A stretch of 64,000 nucleotides of DNA from DATKJS01 sp050015275. Lineage in GTDB: Bacteria > Acidobacteriota > Aminicenantia > Aminicenantales > Saccharicenantaceae. Location of the stretch: contig JBEKBS010000010.1 of NCBI GenBank assembly GCA_050015275.1, positions 1 through 64,000 of the forward strand, read 5' to 3'. The notes beneath the pieces are model-generated. The model was not told the DNA's origin and did no database searches. It worked only from the letters and a program-made list of their open reading frames with translations. The stretch's first letter is position 1, and each line of letters opens with the position of its first letter. Both the position numbers and the translations under genes were made by a program. Of this stretch, positions 17,835 through 26,461 are shown in pieces.

Positions 17835-18743
17835 GTGGACCAGGCTGAGATCCTCGGCCGCATCGACGGGTTGAAGAAGCGGACGAACGCCGTCATCCTC
17901 GCCCACAACTACCAGCTCCCGGAGGTCCAGGACGCGGCCGACTTCACCGGCGATTCCCTGGAGCTGAGCCGCAAGGCCGCCGCCCTCGACGCGGCGGTCA
18001 TCGTCTTCTGCGGGGTCCATTTCATGGCCGAGACGGCGGCCATCCTTTCGCCCGGGAAAAAGGTCCTGCTCCCGGAGCCCGGGGCCGGCTGCCCGATGGC
18101 GAACATGATCACCGGCCGGGAGCTTCGGATGTGGAAGGAGAAGTACCCCGGACGCAAGGTCGTCTGCTACGTCAACACAAGCGCCGAGGTCAAGGCGGAG
18201 AGCGACATTTGCTGCACCTCGTCCAACGCGATCGCCGTGGTCAACTGGCTGGGCGAGGACGAAGTCCTGTTCGTCCCGGACAAGAACCTCGCCGCCTACG
18301 TCGCCCGCGAGACGGGCAAGCGGATCATCGCCTGGGACGGATATTGTTTTGTCCATCACAGGTTCCGGCCCGGGGACATCAGCGCCGCAAAGGCCCGACA
18401 TCCCGGGGCGGAGGTCTGGGTCCACCCGGAATGTGCCCTCGACGTCATCGACCTCGCCGACAAAGTCCTGTCGACGGGAAAGATGGTCACCGAGGCCCGG
18501 GCCACGAAGGCCCGGGAGGTCATCATCGGCACCGAAAAGGGGATCATTCACCGGCTGGGAAAGGAGAACCCGGCCGTCCGGTTCATCCCCGCCCGTGATT
18601 CGGCCCTCTGTGTCAATATGAAAATGACGACCCTCGAGAAAGTCCTGGCCGCGCTCGAGGGAAAAGTGCCTCCCGTCACGGTCCCGCCGGCGATCGCCGA
18701 CAGGGCCCGGGGGGCCATCCAGGCCATGATCAAAATCTCATAA
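17835..18743 (+). CDS. nadA: Quinolinate synthase A
   Basis: 302 residues from a GTG at 17835 preceded by GGAGGGGAGGGA. Condenses iminoaspartate and dihydroxyacetone phosphate to quinolinate for NAD synthesis, using a [4Fe-4S] cluster. The likely ligands are the cysteines in GAGCPMANMI, VHPECALDVID and LCVNMKMTTLEKV. AHNYQLPEVQDAADFTGDSL is the family N-terminal signature. Its position directly after the iron-sulfur assembly genes fits its need for a cluster. No nadB or nadC is in the window. Confidence 0.95.
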   Translation: MDQAEILGRIDGLKKRTNAVILAHNYQLPEVQDAADFTGDSLELSRKAAALDAAVIVFCGVHFMAETAAILSPGKKVLLPEPGAGCPMANMITGRELRMWKEKYPGRKVVCYVNTSAEVKAESDICCTSSNAIAVVNWLGEDEVLFVPDKNLAAYVARETGKRIIAWDGYCFVHHRFRPGDISAAKARHPGAEVWVHPECALDVIDLADKVLSTGKMVTEARATKAREVIIGTEKGIIHRLGKENPAVRFIPARDSALCVNMKMTTLEKVLAALEGKVPPVTVPPAIADRARGAIQAMIKIS

Positions 18744-18755
18744 AGGAGTTTCTGC

Positions 18756-19259
18756 ATGAAAAAGATGACCGAGGAGAACGTCAAGGCCGCCCTCGCAGGC
18801 GAGAGCCAGGCCCATATCAAGTATCTGGCCTTCGCCGAGAAGGCCGCGGCGGAGAAGCTGCCCAATGTGGCCCGGATCTTCAAGGCCAACGCCTACGCCG
18901 AACAGGTCCATGCCACGAACCACCTCAAGACCCTTTCCGGGATCGGCAGCACCAGGGAGAACCTCGTGGCCGCCGCCGGCGGGGAAAACTTCGAGGCCGA
19001 GGAGATGTACCCCGCCTACATCGCCGTGGCCCGGGCCCAGGGGGAAAAAACGGCCGACTTCAATTTCAATGCGGCCCTCCAGGCCGAGATCGTCCACCGC
19101 GGGATCTATCAGGCGGCGGGCAAGGCCGTCGAGTCCGGGAAGGACGCCGCGGCGAAGCCCATCCATGTGTGCTCGATGTGCGGCTTCACCATGGAAGGCG
19201 AGGCCCCGGACAAGTGCCCGGTCTGCGGGGCGCCCCGGGACAAGTTCGTCGCCTTCTGA
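18756..19259 (+). CDS. Rubrerythrin
   Basis: 167 residues. N-terminal ferritin-like diiron domain (ESQAHIKYLAFAEKA, YAEQVHATNHLKTL, EAEEMYPAYIAVAR, ALQAEIVHRGIY) and C-terminal rubredoxin domain (HVCSMCGFTMEGEAPDKCPVCG). Reduces hydrogen peroxide in anaerobes. AAGGAG precedes the ATG by about 8 bases. It follows nadA by 12 bases and precedes another ferritin-like gene by 7, so oxygen defence is cotranscribed with cluster assembly. Confidence 0.96.
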   Translation: MKKMTEENVKAALAGESQAHIKYLAFAEKAAAEKLPNVARIFKANAYAEQVHATNHLKTLSGIGSTRENLVAAAGGENFEAEEMYPAYIAVARAQGEKTADFNFNAALQAEIVHRGIYQAAGKAVESGKDAAAKPIHVCSMCGFTMEGEAPDKCPVCGAPRDKFVAF

Positions 19260-19266
19260 GGCCCCC

Positions 19267-19776
19267 ATGGCCATCGACCGCAAACTGAAGCCTTGGGAGA
19301 TCCTCAGCGTCGGCATCCGCTCCGAAGTCGACGCCGTCTCGTTCTACACGCGGCTCCAGGGCCGGGTCAAGAACGTCATCCTCATCCAGAAACTTAAGTT
19401 CCTGGCCCTCGAAGAGGAACACCATAGGAAGATCCTCGAGAGGCTCATCGGCCAGCGCTTCCCGGAGAAGACCGTGGGAGCGCCCGAATCCTCCCTGATG
19501 CCCCCGATCGCCGCATCGGTCGGCGAGCAGGCCTCGGTCCTCGACCTCTTCCTGGCCGCCCTCAAGGCCGAAGAGACGGCTGAGAGCTTTTATCAGGAGG
19601 CCGGCGGGTTGGCGGAGGATGAGGGGAGCAGGAAGATGCTGGCCTACCTCAGCCGGGTGGAGAGGAGCCACCAGGCCATGATCCGCTCCGAGATCGATCT
19701 TCTCGAAAAATTCCCCGATTACTATAACGTCGAGGACTTCCATGTCGGCGAAGACCTCTTCCACGTCGGGCCCTGA
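19267..19776 (+). CDS. Ferritin-like protein, rubrerythrin family without rubredoxin domain
   Basis: 169 residues. Two E(x)n ExxH helix pairs: GIRSEVDAVSFYTRLQG with LALEEEHHRKILERL, and ALKAEETAESFYQEAGG with RVERSHQAMIRSEIDLL. This is a diiron ferritin-like fold. The C-terminal 20 residues (FPDYYNVEDFHVGEDLFHVGP) are aromatic and acidic and carry two histidines. Start chosen at 19267, where GAGG overlapping the rubrerythrin stop is 5 bases upstream. Probably an oxygen- or peroxide-reducing partner of the preceding rubrerythrin; no substrate evidence. Confidence 0.78.
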   Translation: MAIDRKLKPWEILSVGIRSEVDAVSFYTRLQGRVKNVILIQKLKFLALEEEHHRKILERLIGQRFPEKTVGAPESSLMPPIAASVGEQASVLDLFLAALKAEETAESFYQEAGGLAEDEGSRKMLAYLSRVERSHQAMIRSEIDLLEKFPDYYNVEDFHVGEDLFHVGP

Positions 19777-19857
19777 CCTGGACTCAGGCGGCCCCCGGGC
19801 ATCCGCGGCCCCGCCGGCTCGTCCCGGGGAGGGGTGGATGCCTGGGAAGGAGGGATG

Positions 19858-21009
19858 ATGAAATACAGTTGGCGCATCGGACGGATTTTCGGCATCGACA
19901 TCAAGATCGATTCGAGCTGGATCGTCATTTTTGTCCTTTTCAGCTGGATGCTGGCAGGGAGCTATTTTCCGAGTTCGCACCCCCACTGGTCATTCGCCCT
20001 GAAGTGGGCCATGGGATTCCTCACCAGCCTTTTTGTCTTCGCTTCCGTCCTCGTTCACGAGCTGACGCACTCTCTCGTTGCCATCAAACAGGGGGAGGAG
20101 GTCAGGAGCATCACCCTCTTCATCCTTGGCGGCGTGGCCCAGATCAGCGAAGAACCCAACGAACCGCTGAAGGAGTTCTCGATGGCGATCGTCGGGCCTC
20201 TGTCGAGCTTCTTCCTCGGTGTTATCTTTTTGCTCATTTCCCTCCTGCTGCCGGCCGGCGCCGAGCCGTTCCGTGCCTCCGCCTCCTATCTGGCGATGGT
20301 CAATTTCACCCTCGGCGCTTTTAACCTTCTGCCGGGCTTTCCCATGGACGGGGGACGGGTTTTCCGTTCCATCGTCTGGAAGGTCACGGGAGACCTCAAG
20401 AAGGCGACACGCATTGCATCCCTGGCCGGCGACGGGATCGCCTACCTCATGATCCTCGTCGGCGTCCTCCAATTCCTGAACATCCCCCAGCTTCTGGGCT
20501 TCCCCCAGTTCCTGGGGGGTAGCGTAGGCGGGTTATGGCTCGTTCTTATCGGCTGGTTCCTCCACAGCGCGGCGACGCGCGGTTACAGCCAGGTCATGAT
20601 CAAGTCCGCCCTGGAGGGCCTGAAGGCCCGGGACCTGATGAATACGGACTTCGAAACCGTGCCCGCCGGGCTGCCCGTCCAGACCCTCGTCGACGACTAC
20701 ATCCTGAAAAAAAAGGAGCGCGTCTTTCTGGTGACCGTGGGTCAGGACCTGAAGGGGATCGTCTGCCTGGAGGACGTCAAGGCCTTGGCCCGCGGGGAAT
20801 GGCCAAGCTCTCCCGTTTCGGACATCATGACACCGAAGGACAAGCTCCAATCCGTGTCCCTTGACGCCGACGGCAACCAGATCCTCGCGACACTCGCGTC
20901 CAGGGATCTCCACCAGGTCCCCGTGATGGACGGCGACAGAGTCGCGGGGGTCATCTGCCGGAGCGACATCCTCAAGATCCTTCAGGTCCGGTCCGATCTC
21001 GGCATTTGA
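19858..21009 (+). CDS. Membrane zinc metalloprotease (M50, site-2 protease family) with CBS domains
   Basis: 383 residues from the ATG at 19858 (AAGGAGG just upstream; a GTG at 19834 would add 8 residues). Membrane segments flank the zinc motif HELTH (H67, E68, H71), and the third ligand motif NLLPGFPMDGGR lies near 155-166. After a further hydrophobic block, two CBS modules fill about residues 250-383 (ARDLMNTDFETVP, VSDIMTPKDKLQSV). The N-terminal IGRIFGIDIKID start is typical of this CBS-bearing bacterial/archaeal subgroup. It cleaves membrane proteins; the CBS pair suggests control by adenine nucleotides. Substrate unknown. Confidence 0.9.
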   Translation: MKYSWRIGRIFGIDIKIDSSWIVIFVLFSWMLAGSYFPSSHPHWSFALKWAMGFLTSLFVFASVLVHELTHSLVAIKQGEEVRSITLFILGGVAQISEEPNEPLKEFSMAIVGPLSSFFLGVIFLLISLLLPAGAEPFRASASYLAMVNFTLGAFNLLPGFPMDGGRVFRSIVWKVTGDLKKATRIASLAGDGIAYLMILVGVLQFLNIPQLLGFPQFLGGSVGGLWLVLIGWFLHSAATRGYSQVMIKSALEGLKARDLMNTDFETVPAGLPVQTLVDDYILKKKERVFLVTVGQDLKGIVCLEDVKALARGEWPSSPVSDIMTPKDKLQSVSLDADGNQILATLASRDLHQVPVMDGDRVAGVICRSDILKILQVRSDLGI

Positions 21010-21027
21010 GAAAGCGGGAGGGACGAC

Positions 21028-21687
21028 ATGGACAAAGAAGCGACGCGCGTCCGGGAGATCATCCGCCTCCTAAGGAAACACTATCCCGGGAGCCGGACCG
21101 CCCTCGAATTCCGGAGCCCGTTCGAGATCCTGGTCGCGACCATCCTGGCCGCGCAGTGTACGGACGAGCGGGTCAACATGGTCACCCCGGGCCTTTTCCG
21201 GAAATACCCGACGCCCGCCCATTTCGCCCGGGCCGCCCGGGCCGAGCTCGAACAGGAGATCCGGTCGACGGGGTTTTTCCGGAATAAAGCGAAAAGCCTC
21301 GTCGGGGCTTCGCAGAGGATCGTCGAGGAATTCGGGGGGACGGTGCCCGACTCGATGGAGAGGCTCATCACCCTGCCGGGCGTGGCCCGGAAGACGGCCA
21401 ACATCGTCCTCTCGGCGGGATACGGCAGGGCCGAGGGGATCGCCGTCGATACCCATGCCCGCCGCCTTTCTCAGAGACTGGGACTGAGCCGGGAGATTGA
21501 CCCGGACAAGATCGAGCGCGACCTCCTGGCGATCATCCCCAGGAAGGACTGGCTGGATTTCAACTCCCTGCTCGTCGACCACGGCCGGGCCCTTTGCCAG
21601 GCCCGGAAGCCGAGGTGCCCGGAATGCTTCCTCCGGCGGCTGTGCCCGTCGGCGGCCGGTTTTTTCCCCGGCCTGAAGGACTCATGA
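21028..21687 (+). CDS. nth: Endonuclease III
   Basis: 219 residues. DNA glycosylase/AP lyase for oxidised pyrimidines. Helix-hairpin-helix LPGVARKTA with catalytic K122, catalytic D141 in VDTHARRL, and the [4Fe-4S] loop C190-x6-C197-x2-C200-x5-C206. The last four bases overlap the start of the radical SAM gene (ATGA). Confidence 0.96.
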   Translation: MDKEATRVREIIRLLRKHYPGSRTALEFRSPFEILVATILAAQCTDERVNMVTPGLFRKYPTPAHFARAARAELEQEIRSTGFFRNKAKSLVGASQRIVEEFGGTVPDSMERLITLPGVARKTANIVLSAGYGRAEGIAVDTHARRLSQRLGLSREIDPDKIERDLLAIIPRKDWLDFNSLLVDHGRALCQARKPRCPECFLRRLCPSAAGFFPGLKDS

Positions 21688-22697
21688 TCAAGGACGCCAT
21701 GCTTTGGGCCCCGCTCGAGGGCGGCAAGGTCGCCTGCGCCCTGTGCAGCCACCGCTGCGTCATCGCCCCTTCAAAGGCCGGCATCTGCGCCGTCCGCGAG
21801 AACCGCGAAGGGAAGCTCGTGACTCTCGTCTACGGCGAGGTCATCGCGGCCCATGTCGACCCCATCGAGAAGAAGCCGCTCTTCCATTTTTATCCCGGGT
21901 CGAAAGCGCTCTCCATCGCGACGGCCGGCTGCAACTTCCGGTGCGCGTTCTGCCAGAACTGGGAGATCTCCCAGGCGCCCCGGAGAAAGGACGGAGGCAT
22001 CGGAGGCCACAAGCTGTCCCCCCAGGAGATCGTCCGCGAGGCCCTGGCCCAGGATTGCCGGAGCATCTCGTACACGTACACGGAGCCCACGATCTTCTTT
22101 GAATACGCTTTCGATACGGCGAGGCTGGCGAAGGAGGCCGGGCTGGCCAACAATTTCGTGACCAACGGCTACATGACGGGAGAGGCCCTGACAGCCATCC
22201 GGCCGTATCTCGACGCGGCCAACGTGGACCTCAAGGCGTTCAAGGACGAAACGTACAAGAAGGTTTGCGGGGCCAGGCTCGAACCCGTCCTCGGCTCGAT
22301 CCGTCGGATGAGGGAAATGGGCATCTGGGTCGAGGTCACGACCCTGGTCGTTCCCGGGCTGAACGACGGGGCCGAGGAGCTCACGGCGATCGCCCGGTTC
22401 ATCGCCGGGGTCGACCCCGAGATCCCCTGGCACATCAGCCGCTTCCATCCGGACTTCGAGTATACCGACGCCCCCCCGACGCCGGCGAAGACCCTGCGCC
22501 TGGCCGCTGAGATCGGGAACAGAGAGGGACTCCGCTACATTTATATCGGGAACATGCCCGGCGAGTCCGAGGACACCTGCTGCCCGACCTGCGGCCACGC
22601 CCTCATCAGGCGCCAGGGGTTCTTTGTCGCCGAGAACCGGATGGCCGGGAACGCGTGCCCCTTCTGCGCCGGCCAGATCGCGGGCGTTTTCAGCTGA
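21684..22697 (+). CDS. amrS: AmmeMemoRadiSam-type radical SAM protein
   Basis: 337 residues. Radical SAM motif CNFRCAFC (C83, C87, C90), preceded by N-terminal cysteines CALCSHRC and GICAVREN (C18, C21, C25, C35) and followed by a C-terminal CCPTCGH...CPFC cysteine cluster. ISQAPRR, LSPQEIV and SYTYTEPTIF are typical of the AmmeMemoRadiSam radical SAM family (formerly annotated as pyruvate-formate-lyase-activating-like). The ATG overlaps the nth stop. No Memo or AMMECR1 gene is in the window, so the usual partners are elsewhere or fused elsewhere. Confidence 0.9.
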   Translation: MIKDAMLWAPLEGGKVACALCSHRCVIAPSKAGICAVRENREGKLVTLVYGEVIAAHVDPIEKKPLFHFYPGSKALSIATAGCNFRCAFCQNWEISQAPRRKDGGIGGHKLSPQEIVREALAQDCRSISYTYTEPTIFFEYAFDTARLAKEAGLANNFVTNGYMTGEALTAIRPYLDAANVDLKAFKDETYKKVCGARLEPVLGSIRRMREMGIWVEVTTLVVPGLNDGAEELTAIARFIAGVDPEIPWHISRFHPDFEYTDAPPTPAKTLRLAAEIGNREGLRYIYIGNMPGESEDTCCPTCGHALIRRQGFFVAENRMAGNACPFCAGQIAGVFS

Positions 22698-22713
22698 GCC
22701 GCGTCGGAATTCC

Positions 22714-22730
22714 GGGCGTTCCGCCCTTTT
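22714..22730 (+). terminator. Probable intrinsic terminator after the radical SAM gene
   Basis: GGGCG, a 3-base loop, CGCCC, then TTTT, 17 bases after the stop. The stem is short but GC-only and the position between two units is right. Confidence 0.5.
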
Positions 22731-22793
22731 CGCCGGCCTGAAAATGGAATAAACTGATCGTGATGACCGGTTGACGCACGTCAGAGGGGTGGC

Positions 22794-23225
22794 ATGGCCG
22801 AGATGAAGAAATACGAAATACTCCCGCACACCGCCGACGGCAAGTTTCGGGCCTACGGCCGGACCCTCGAAGAGGCGTTCATGAACGCGGCCCTGGCCAC
22901 GGCCTCGCTCATGTGGGCCTGGGCCCGGATCGAGCCGAAGCTCAGCCGGGCACTCCGCGTCCGCGGGCGGGACAGGGAACAGCTCCTCGTCAAGTTCCTC
23001 GGCGAGATCATCTATCTCTTTGAGACCGAGCGGTTCCTGCTCGGTTCCGTGGCGAGCCTGGTCATCCGGGCGGACGAGAAAGATTGGCTCCTGGAGGCCG
23101 AATTCAAGGGAGACATCTTTTCCGACCGCTACGAGATCTACGGCGGCGTCAAGGCCGTGACGTATAGCGACATGAAGATCGAGGAATGTGACGGCTTCAC
23201 CCTTCAGGTCGTCGTGGACATGTGA
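22794..23225 (+). CDS. Archease (RtcB-activating protein)
   Basis: 143 residues. YEILPHTADGKFRAYGRTLEEAFMNAA and LLVKFLGEIIYLFETERF are the family signatures; archease promotes guanylylation and turnover of the RtcB ligase. It ends 8 bases before the RtcB start, and this pairing is widespread. The aspartates expected to bind metal are present at the N-terminus (TAD) and C-terminus (VVVDM). Confidence 0.93.
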   Translation: MAEMKKYEILPHTADGKFRAYGRTLEEAFMNAALATASLMWAWARIEPKLSRALRVRGRDREQLLVKFLGEIIYLFETERFLLGSVASLVIRADEKDWLLEAEFKGDIFSDRYEIYGGVKAVTYSDMKIEECDGFTLQVVVDM

Positions 23226-23233
23226 GGCGCGCC

Positions 23234-24655
23234 ATGGAGCTCCGGAAAGTCAGCGACAACGTCTGGGAGATCCCGAAGCAGGGTGAGATGAGGGTCCCGG
23301 CCCTCATCTATTCATCCGCGAAGCTCCTGGCCGACATCAAGCATGACATGACCCTAGACCAGGCCCGGAACGTGGCTTGCCTGCCCGGCATCCAGCGCAT
23401 GTCCTATGTCATGCCCGACGCCCACCAGGGCTACGGTTTCCCGATCGGCGGCGTTGCGGCCTTCGACCTTGACGAAGGCGTCATCTCGCCGGGCGGCGTC
23501 GGCTACGACATCAACTGCGGCGTGAGGCTCCTCCGGACGGATTATATGGAGAAGGATATCACTGCCCGGAGGAAAGAGCTCCTGTCCGAGATCTTCAAGG
23601 AAGTCCCGGCCGGGGTGGGGAAGGGCGGGGTCACGAAGCTCAGCCGGAATGTCCTGAGGGACATCCTGGCCAAAGGGGCGGAATGGGCGGTCGAGAACGG
23701 CTACGGCATGCCAGAGGATCTCGAGCGCACGGAGGAATACGGACGGATGAGGGACGCGGACGCGGCCGCCGTGTCCGACCGGGCCCTGGAGCGGGGGATC
23801 CCGCAACTCGGGACGCTCGGCGCCGGGAACCACTTCCTGGAGATCCAGAAGGTCCTCGAGATCTACGATGCGGAGGTGGCCAGGGCCTTCGGGATCGGGG
23901 CCGAGGGCGAGATCCTGGTCATGATCCACTGCGGCAGCCGGGGCCTCGGCCACCAGGTCGCGACCGACTTCATCGAGCTCATGGAGAACAAGTTCGGGAC
24001 CAAGGGGCTTCCGGATCGCGAGCTCGTCAACGCGCCCTTCCGCTCCGAGCTCGGCCGGCGCTATTACCGCGCGATGTCGGCGGCCGTTAACTACGCCTTC
24101 GCCAACCGCCAGATGATCGCCCACTGGGTCCGGGATGTCTTCGCCAAGGTCCTCGGAAGTTCGAAGGGAATGAGGCAGGTTTATGACGTCTGCCATAACG
24201 TGGCCAAGGTCGAGAAGCATCTCGTCGGCGGGGAACTCAGGGACCTCTGTGTCCACCGCAAGGGCGCGACGCGGAGCTTCGGGCCCGGCCGGCCCGAGAT
24301 CCCCGAGGCCTACAGGCCCGCAGGCCAGCCCGTCATCATCCCGGGAAGCATGGGGACCTCGTCCTTTCTCCTGGTGGGGACGCCGGAGGCCGAGGAGCTG
24401 AGCTTCGGCTCCACGGCCCACGGAGCCGGCCGGGTCATGTCCCGCCACGAGGCCCTCCGGCGGTTCCGCGGCGAGCAGATCCGGGACGACCTGGCCCGCC
24501 AGGGGATCGAGCTCAAGTCCACGAGCTGGAAAGGCGTCGCCGAGGAAGCCTCGGCCGCTTACAAGGACGTCGATGAAGTCGTCCGGGTCTCGCATGAAGT
24601 CGGGCTCGGGCGCCTCGTCGCCAAAGTCGTCCCGGTCGGCGTCATGAAGGGATAA
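23234..24655 (+). CDS. rtcB: RNA-splicing ligase RtcB
   Basis: 473 residues from the ATG at 23234, where GAGG is 6 bases upstream. Joins RNA 2',3'-cyclic phosphate or 3'-phosphate ends to 5'-OH using GTP and Mn2+. Visible: PDAHQGYGFPIGGVAAF, the metal cysteine in GGVGYDINCGVRLL, GAGNHFLEIQ, HCGSRGLGHQ, HNVAKVEKH, and GSMGTSSFLLVG with STAHGAGR carrying the guanylylated histidine. Ends 2 bases before the convergent polX stop. Confidence 0.96.
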   Translation: MELRKVSDNVWEIPKQGEMRVPALIYSSAKLLADIKHDMTLDQARNVACLPGIQRMSYVMPDAHQGYGFPIGGVAAFDLDEGVISPGGVGYDINCGVRLLRTDYMEKDITARRKELLSEIFKEVPAGVGKGGVTKLSRNVLRDILAKGAEWAVENGYGMPEDLERTEEYGRMRDADAAAVSDRALERGIPQLGTLGAGNHFLEIQKVLEIYDAEVARAFGIGAEGEILVMIHCGSRGLGHQVATDFIELMENKFGTKGLPDRELVNAPFRSELGRRYYRAMSAAVNYAFANRQMIAHWVRDVFAKVLGSSKGMRQVYDVCHNVAKVEKHLVGGELRDLCVHRKGATRSFGPGRPEIPEAYRPAGQPVIIPGSMGTSSFLLVGTPEAEELSFGSTAHGAGRVMSRHEALRRFRGEQIRDDLARQGIELKSTSWKGVAEEASAAYKDVDEVVRVSHEVGLGRLVAKVVPVGVMKG

Positions 24656-24657
24656 CG

Positions 24658-26364
24658 TCAAGCCGCCCGGACCAGGAGCTCTTCGACCGGCTGGCTGTTC
24701 AGGATGTCCGATTTTTCGAGCCACGCCCGGCGGGCGATCCCGACCCCGAAGCGCATCATGGCCAGCCCGGCTGCGAAATGGGTGTCGGTCCCGAGGCTGA
24801 TCTTGACGCCGTGCTCTTTGGCTTTCTTGAGATGCAATTCGTCGAGGTCCAGCCGGTCGTAGAACGCGTTCAGTTCCAGCGCCTTCCCCGTTCTGGCCGC
24901 GCCCTCGATGACCTCGTCGAGGTCCACGTCGTAGCCTTCCCGGCCTGAAATGAGCCGCCCGGACGGATGGGCGATCGTCCGGACGTAGGGATTCTCGAGC
25001 GCCTTGAGGATGCGCGCCGTCACGTTCTTTTTGAATCCTGAGTGGATGGCCGCGACCACGAAGTCAAGCCTGGCGAGAATGTCGTCCCCGAAATCCAGGG
25101 AGCCGTCGGGCAGGATGTCGACCTCGGCCCCCTTCAGGATCCGGAAGCCCCTGAGCGCCCGGTTCATGACGTCGATCTCCCTGGCTTGTTCGAGGAGACG
25201 CTCTTCGCTCTGGCCGTGGGCGTAGTGCGCGGCCTTGGAATGGTCGCAGACGGCCACGTAGGCATATCCCATCTTCCGGGCCTGCTTGACGATCTCGTCG
25301 AGCGACATGTTCCCGTCGCTCGCTTTGGTGTGGACATGAAGGTCGCCCAGGATGTCCGCTGGCTCGACGAGGCGGGGAAGCCGGCCATCAATGGCCAGCT
25401 CCACCTCTCCCCGGTCCTCGCGCATCTCGGGCGGGATCCAGGGCATCCGGAGGACCTTGTAGCAGTCCTCCTCCTCCCGGCCGGCGAGTCTTTTCGGGCC
25501 CCGGAAGACGCCGTATTCTGAGATCTTGAGGCCCCTCTCCTTAGCCAGGCCGCGGAGCTTGATATTGTGGGCCTTCGACCCGGTGAAATAGAGAAGGGCG
25601 GCCCCGTATTCCGGTTCGGCGACGACCCGGAGGTCGACCTGGCGTTCGATCCCCTCCGCCCGGACGACGATGGAACCCTTGGTCTCTCCCCCGGCCAGGA
25701 CGCGGACCGTGCCCGGGAAGCGGGCGAAATAGTCGATGATCGCGGCGCCGTTCTTCCCGCAGGCGAGGATATCGATGTCGCCGACGGTCTCCTTCATCCG
25801 GCGGAGCGACCCAGCGGCGGACACGCGGCCGATCCCGGGGGCGCCCGAAAGGTAGGCGATGACCTCGTCGGCGATGAGCGAGGCCTCCGCGATCGAGATC
25901 CGCTCCCCGCCGCGCGCCCGGGCGTCGATCGCTTTCCGGATGTTCTCGACCTTCTTCTCTCCCATGCCGTGGAGGCCGGCCAGGGAGCCGTCGGCGATCA
26001 CGCGCTTGAGGTCGTCGAGGCCGTTGACCCCGAGCTCCTCGTGCATCAGGTGGATGGTCTTCCCTCCGAGACCCTGGATCTCCAGGAGCCCGAGGAGCCC
26101 TTCCGGGACGTCTTTCAGGACCTCGCCATACTTGGTCATCTTGCCCGTCTCGACGTATTCCTTGATCTTGCCCGCGAGGCCGCTGCCGATGCCGGGAATC
26201 GCTTCCAGCCGTCCTTCGCGGGCCACGTTCTCGATGTCCTCGGTCATGTCGAGGAGAATCCGGGACGCCTTCCGGTAGGCCACGACCTTGAAGCCCGATT
26301 CGCCCTTGATCTCCAGGGCGTCGGCGATCCGGTCGAGGAGGTCGGCGATCTCCCTGTTTTTCAT
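24658..26364 (-). CDS. polX: DNA polymerase X with PHP nuclease domain
   Basis: 568 residues; ATG at 26362-26364 with GGAGG about 9 bases upstream. Order: 8-kDa-like HhH region (about 1-150, with IPGIGSGLAGKIKEY and LHGMGEKKVENI), family X nucleotidyltransferase palm with GSLRRMKETVGDIDIL (about 187-202) and third aspartate in RQVDLRVV, then PHP domain from about 330 with DLHVHTKASDG, DHSKAAHYAHG and the late GTDTHF. Bacterial PolX fills short gaps in repair and the PHP part gives 3'-5' exonuclease activity. All metal motifs look intact. Confidence 0.95.
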   Translation of the reverse strand: MKNREIADLLDRIADALEIKGESGFKVVAYRKASRILLDMTEDIENVAREGRLEAIPGIGSGLAGKIKEYVETGKMTKYGEVLKDVPEGLLGLLEIQGLGGKTIHLMHEELGVNGLDDLKRVIADGSLAGLHGMGEKKVENIRKAIDARARGGERISIAEASLIADEVIAYLSGAPGIGRVSAAGSLRRMKETVGDIDILACGKNGAAIIDYFARFPGTVRVLAGGETKGSIVVRAEGIERQVDLRVVAEPEYGAALLYFTGSKAHNIKLRGLAKERGLKISEYGVFRGPKRLAGREEEDCYKVLRMPWIPPEMREDRGEVELAIDGRLPRLVEPADILGDLHVHTKASDGNMSLDEIVKQARKMGYAYVAVCDHSKAAHYAHGQSEERLLEQAREIDVMNRALRGFRILKGAEVDILPDGSLDFGDDILARLDFVVAAIHSGFKKNVTARILKALENPYVRTIAHPSGRLISGREGYDVDLDEVIEGAARTGKALELNAFYDRLDLDELHLKKAKEHGVKISLGTDTHFAAGLAMMRFGVGIARRAWLEKSDILNSQPVEELLVRAA

Positions 26365-26422
26365 CGGACTTCCCTCCTTTATAAGATTATCCCAAGAACC
26401 GGCGGGATTCAATGATTCCCGG

Positions 26423-26451
26423 TTGACATTTCGCGTGCCCGCTCTTAATTT
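26423..26451 (+). promoter_or_regulatory. Promoter for the tandem ThyX-like gene
   Basis: TTGACA (26423-26428) and TAATTT (26446-26451), 17 bases apart, ending 10 bases before the ATG, so the leader would be very short. Confidence 0.6.
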
Positions 26452-26461
26452 AGAGGCGCCC

